10,984 nucleotides of DNA from Desulfotomaculaceae bacterium (GTDB lineage: Bacteria > Bacillota > Desulfotomaculia > Desulfotomaculales > Pelotomaculaceae), in NCBI GenBank assembly GCA_028704035.1, contig JAQVLS010000038.1:1-10984 (forward strand). The letters run 5' to 3'. Shown piece by piece: positions 8,301 through 10,984 of this stretch. Position numbers and translations under genes: made by a program. A model generated the notes under the pieces. That model ran no database searches. It was given only the letters and a program-made list of their open reading frames with translations, and was not told the origin of the DNA. Position 1 is the stretch's first letter, and each line of letters begins with the position of its first letter.

Positions 8301-8392
8301 TATCACTGAATGATACCAGACAGCGGAATGGGGACACACCTACCCTTTATGGATATTCCTTTTGTGGTAGTAGGAGGTATGTCTCCGATCGG
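8301..8392 (+). repeat. Interspersed hairpin repeat, copy 3
   Basis: About 90 bp, 45 bases behind mutS2. The left flank TGATACCAGACAGCGGAATG (8311-8330) is almost identical to copy 1. Arms are GGGGACACACCT (8330-8341) and AGGTATGTCTCC (8375-8386); the pairing has the family C/A mismatch and one G/T that would still wobble-pair in RNA. The GATCGG motif after the right arm is retained; beyond it similarity to copies 1 and 2 fades. Confidence 0.8.
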
Positions 8393-8409
8393 TGCGGTTA
8401 TGTGAAAGG

Positions 8410-8444
8410 AAAAGAAATCGGGATAAATTATCCCGATTTCTTTT
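8410..8444. terminator. Bidirectional Rho-independent terminator
   Basis: Perfect 16-bp stem: arm AAAAGAAATCGGGATA (8410-8425), 3-base loop AAT, arm 8429-8444. The A-rich start and T-rich end make it a terminator in both directions. It begins 154 bases after the mutS2 stop on the + strand and ends 9 bases beyond the stop codon of the convergent CBM gene on the - strand, so it serves both convergent units. Confidence 0.9.
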
Positions 8445-8453
8445 CTGCATGAT

Positions 8454-8765
8454 TTAGACTATTTTGTAGGTCCAGTTATTGCCGTTGTTGTTATCCCAGT
8501 TGCCGGACAAGTCGTGGAAGCAGAAGGTTAGCTGGCTATCCTCCATGTTGAGGGTTTTTTTCCAGCCCTCGGGGGTACGCTGCATGCGGTAATCCACAAC
8601 GTTATTCCATTGCATGGGGTTGCCAAAACCAGTGTGAAGAAAAACCTGAGTTGCCCCATCATTATTCAACAAACCACTGTAATTGATGGAAATGTCGCTG
8701 CCGTCCGGAGTTAGTGATTTCACATGGATCCCGCGCTGGTGATCAGACCAACCGTGGTGGTACAA
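8454..8765 (-). CDS. Stand-alone CBM25-like carbohydrate-binding protein
   Basis: A 103-residue protein consisting of a single carbohydrate-binding module of the CBM25/53 starch-binding type. Supporting features are the beta-sandwich pattern ISINYSGLLNNDGATQVFLH, an aromatic/Asn-rich middle (GNPMQWNNVVDYRM), a GWKKTL strand, and the hallmark end LTFCFHDLSGNWDNNNGNNW. No catalytic domain, signal peptide or membrane segment is visible, so as written it is cytoplasmic; any role in glycogen or other glucan metabolism is inference. The start is TTG at 8763-8765: AGGAGG lies at 8774-8779 on the - strand with 8 bases between, a near-ideal site that decides the start. It is a single-gene unit: a terminator lies 9 bases past its stop, and the upstream PBP gene has its own terminator. 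An 18-bp palindrome sits 4 bases before the ribosome binding site. The exact CBM family assignment is from memory of the motif. Confidence 0.75.
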   Translation of the reverse strand: MYHHGWSDHQRGIHVKSLTPDGSDISINYSGLLNNDGATQVFLHTGFGNPMQWNNVVDYRMQRTPEGWKKTLNMEDSQLTFCFHDLSGNWDNNNGNNWTYKIV

Positions 8766-8773
8766 ATGTTACA

Positions 8774-8779
8774 CCTCCT
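8774..8779 (-). promoter_or_regulatory. Ribosome binding site fixing a TTG start
   Basis: AGGAGG on the - strand, followed by TGTAACAT and then TTG. The strength and 8-base spacing support initiation at TTG, with no ATG or GTG competing nearby. Confidence 0.85.
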
Positions 8780-8783
8780 GATG

Positions 8784-8823
8784 TATTTTTTTGTTTACAA
8801 TTATTATTGTAAACAAAAAAATA
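8784..8823. promoter_or_regulatory. 18-bp perfect AT-rich palindrome upstream of the CBM gene
   Basis: Arms 8784-8801 and 8806-8823 are perfectly complementary around the loop TATT; the inner part is TTGTTTACAAT / ATTGTAAACAA, the outer part T and A runs. It lies between the PBP terminator and the CBM gene, ending 4 bases before that gene's ribosome binding site. On the - strand it contains TTTACA and TACAAT, which could form promoter elements, but I could not place a clean -35/-10 pair. It could be an operator for a dimeric repressor or a 5' stem-loop of the CBM message. Confidence 0.6.
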
Positions 8824-8842
8824 ATTACTATGAGCGTTAATT

Positions 8843-8887
8843 AAAAAAGGCGACATGACCATCATATTTGGGGTGGTCATGTCGCCT
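8843..8887 (-). terminator. Rho-independent terminator of the PBP gene
   Basis: A perfect 14-bp GC-rich stem, AGGCGACATGACCA (8848-8861) against 8874-8887, with a 12-base loop. Read on the - strand it starts 15 bases past the PBP stop codon and is followed by a run of six T (complement of A 8843-8848). There is no T run on the other side, so it works in the - direction only. Confidence 0.9.
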
Positions 8888-8902
8888 AGAATATGGTTAT
8901 CC

Positions 8903-10836
8903 TTACCGGCCGGGCTTTGGAATGAAGCTTAGATCGTCTGGTGGATCTTCTGAATTATCATCATCACCGTCTACAGGAACATCTGCGTTTTTTCCGGTAT
9001 CCCCGGGTTTCTGGAGCGGGTTCGTGCCGGGTTCGTGCAATGTGCAGTATTCCGTCGGTGCGCGCTGACTGTAGTCTTCAACTGTACTAGTAACATTATA
9101 GGATAATTTGATCACAGTTGTAATCACCCGATCGGGACAGTACGGTGTCGCCAACTGGCCGCTGGCGGCACAAATCTCAATGTAATTATGCACATCATCT
9201 TTTTTTGTAGGGACTGTCCCCTCTACAAATAAATCAGTGACAAGGCTGTTGCCGGGTGTATTTGGGCCCGGCAACAGGCCGGACTTGCCGTCGACGGTTG
9301 CTGTCACTATCCCGGCGGGCGAGTTGAAATTTTTGACGGGTACATCTCTGAGCGCTCTGCTCATAATCTCCCGCCATACCCTGGTAGGGTATGTGCCTCC
9401 GTAGGCTTGCGGCATCGGCGTGGGCTGGTCGTAACCAATCCATACCGCTGTAACAAGTTCAGGTGTGTAGCCGACAAACCAGAGGTCCTTCCCTTCATCA
9501 GTAGTACCGGTTTTCCCTGCTACCGGCCTGCCTATCTGGGCCCCGGTTCCTGTCCCTCTTTCTACAACCGATTTCAGCATGTCTGTGATCAGGTAAGCTG
9601 TGGTAGCTTTCATTACCTGCTTTTGTTTGGGGATAGCCTGCCCCAGGATAATGCCGTCAGACTTTTCAACTTTTAGAATTGCTGTGGGTTCGATAAAGAT
9701 TCCGTAATTGGCAAAAGCACCATAAGCGCTGGCCATTTGCAGCGGTGTAACCCCATGGTCAAGTCCCCCCAGCGCCATGCTTGCCCCGTGGGAAGCCGGG
9801 TCCAAATTAATGCCAAGGACGGAAGCAAATTCTATGGCTTTGTCAATTCCCACATAGTCCATCATTACTTTAACTGCGGCAACATTGACAGAATTGGAGA
9901 CGGCTGTCCGGAAAGTGATCATGCCGCGATACCTGCCATCAGAGTTTCTTGGCTCATATGAACCATATCTCACCGGCGCATCATCTACTACCGAAGCGGG
10001 TCCCAATCCAAGGTACTCAATCGCCGGCCCATAAACTCCTATAGGTTTAAAGGCGGAACCAGGCTGGCGGGTAGTATGGACAGACCTGTTCCACTGTCTT
10101 CTCTGGGTATGTTCGCGTCCGCCGACCAGTGCCTTAATATAACCTGTGCCGGGTTCAAGCACTACGGCAGCTCCCTCAGGTTGCAACATGCCGTTTTCAT
10201 CAGGATTGGAGGCAGGGAAATTGGCCGTTCTGGCCATAGCTGTTTCGGCAGCTAACTGAATATCAGGATCCAGAGTTGTATAGACCCTTAATCCGCCTTT
10301 GAAAACCTCGTCTTCCCCGTATCTTTCAATTAGCTGATCGGTGATGTAGTCAAGAAAATATGGATAAGGATATTGCAAAAAGGCTATTTCATTATGCACG
10401 GGCTTTATATCCACAGCTTTTGCTTTTTCAGCCTCGTCGGCGCTGATGCATTTATTTTTTACCATACTGTCCAGCACGTCGTTACGCCTGAATTTAGCCG
10501 CTTCAGGATCCCTGTACGGTGAGTATGCGCTGGGCGCCTGGGGAAGACCACCGAGCATAGCTGCTTCTTCCAAATTTAACAGGTCAATTGTCTTGCCGAA
10601 ATAGATCTGTGACGCGGCCTGGATCCCGTACGCCCCCTCACCCAGGTAGATATTGTTTAAATACATTTCCAGAATTTCATCCTTGGTATAGCGCCTTTCT
10701 ACCTGAATGGCCAAAACGGCTTCCTGAATTTTCCTCTTAATAGTTTTTTCCGGCGACAACATCGAGATCCTTACCAGCTGCTGGGTAATAGTGCTGCCAC
10801 CTTCCCTTTTCGACCTGGATATAATGTTGTTTACGG
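8903..10836 (-). CDS. Class A penicillin-binding protein (PBP1A-type), N-terminus lost at a chimeric junction
   Basis: Bifunctional peptidoglycan synthase: a glycosyltransferase polymerises lipid II and a transpeptidase crosslinks the stem peptides, outside the cytoplasmic membrane. Visible in order: GT51 motif EGGSTITQQL (10775-10804), RKIQEA, then KDEILEMYLNNIYLGEGAYG; then the transpeptidase with SAFK (10046-10057, catalytic Ser), SVN (9884-9892) and KTGT (9503-9514). An acidic Pro/Asp-rich tail (about the last 30 residues) ends at 8903. About 643 residues are genuine. The cytoplasmic tail, membrane anchor and first GT motif (the catalytic-Glu EDxxF block) are missing because homology stops near 10834. 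The frame remains open to the window edge, but those codons are RpoB sequence read out of frame. The ATG at 10762 lies inside the GT domain and is not a real start. It is transcribed away from the contig end and has its own terminator. Confidence 0.93.
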
Positions 10837-10840
10837 TGTG
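10831..10840. other. Chimeric breakpoint between rpoB and PBP sequences
   Basis: On the - strand RpoB codons are recognisable to ACA at 10837-10839, and PBP codons from GTA at 10834. The two frames differ, so the junction is not a natural fusion. The precise base cannot be set because both partners could supply the short bridging sequence. Confidence 0.75.
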
Positions 10841-10984
10841 CGGATGTTCTCGCGAGCGAATGCCTCGTCGAACTTGGGTTCGCCGATCTCGAAGCTCTCG
10901 AACTTGAGCTCGAACTTCTTGCCCGAGTAATCGGTGATAGGAGAGAACTCCTTGAAGAGCTCCATGAGCCCGTCCTTGAGGAGC
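10837..10984 (-). CDS. rpoB: Internal fragment of RNA polymerase beta subunit (foreign sequence)
   Basis: Read on the - strand from 10983, this encodes 49 residues beginning LLKDGLMELFKEFSPITDYS and continuing through a GEPKFDEAF block to ENIRT. It matches the N-terminal part of bacterial RpoB (consensus ...FxxxSPIxDFSGxxxLxFxxYxLGEPKxxxxEA...). Homology stops just where a Tyr-x-Ala-Pro-Leu segment would follow; instead the frame meets a stop at 10831-10833 inside PBP sequence. Codons end almost only in C or G (CTC, TTC, AAG, GAG), quite unlike the rest of the window. Neither an RpoB start nor end is present. Best explained as a misjoined contig end from another organism. Confidence 0.8.

Noticed and set aside
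2122..8392. Repeats as a CRISPR array
   Set aside because: Copies are about 100 bp, palindromic, diverged and kilobases apart with genes between them; there is no regular repeat-spacer pattern and no cas gene.
10760..10762. ATG as the true PBP start, giving a short PBP without a membrane anchor
   Set aside because: It lies inside the glycosyltransferase domain, after GGSTITQQ, and genuine PBP homology extends upstream to about 10834.

Overview
The window looks like one metagenomic contig from a Gram-positive anaerobe of the Firmicutes, most plausibly of the Desulfotomaculum/Pelotomaculum kind. That assignment rests on protein style (a two-domain U32 protein, a NIF3-like protein, MutS2, a class A PBP), on the polX...mutS2 order and on strong AGGAGG-type ribosome binding sites. 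No 16S rRNA or other strict taxonomic marker of the main organism is present. Both ends cut through genes.

Left and centre (1-8255, all + strand): polX (5'-truncated, family X DNA polymerase with PHP domain), mpg (3-methyladenine DNA glycosylase), a NIF3-like metal-binding protein, a tandem-domain U32 protein and mutS2 with a C-terminal Smr nuclease domain. polX and mutS2 are direct neighbours in Bacillus subtilis; here three genes lie between them. polX-mpg and NIF3-U32 are tightly spaced and probably co-transcribed pairs. The theme is nucleic-acid maintenance: base excision, gap-filling synthesis, probable RNA modification or peptidase-family chemistry (U32), and MutS2 acting on branched DNA or collided ribosomes.

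Intergenic DNA: the gaps before the NIF3-like gene, before mutS2 and after mutS2 each hold one copy of a roughly 90-100 bp interspersed repeat built around a long imperfect hairpin (core GGGGACACACCT ... AGGTATGTCCCC). A half copy sits just after the U32 gene. All copies are in the same orientation, so mutS2 is bracketed by direct repeats.

Right (8410-10836, - strand): a very strong bidirectional terminator separates mutS2 from a convergent small gene for a stand-alone CBM25-like starch/carbohydrate-binding protein. That gene starts at TTG behind a perfect Shine-Dalgarno sequence, and an 18-bp AT-rich perfect palindrome lies just upstream. Next comes a terminator for, and then the body of, a class A penicillin-binding protein (glycosyltransferase plus transpeptidase).

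Extreme right (about 10837-10984): the last ~148 bases are not PBP. On the - strand they encode an internal RpoB (RNA polymerase beta) fragment with a very different, C/G-ending codon bias, out of frame with the PBP. This is best read as a chimeric contig end from another organism. I found no convincing new multi-gene defence or mobile system; the most notable items are the repeat family, the palindrome with its CBM gene, and the chimeric end.
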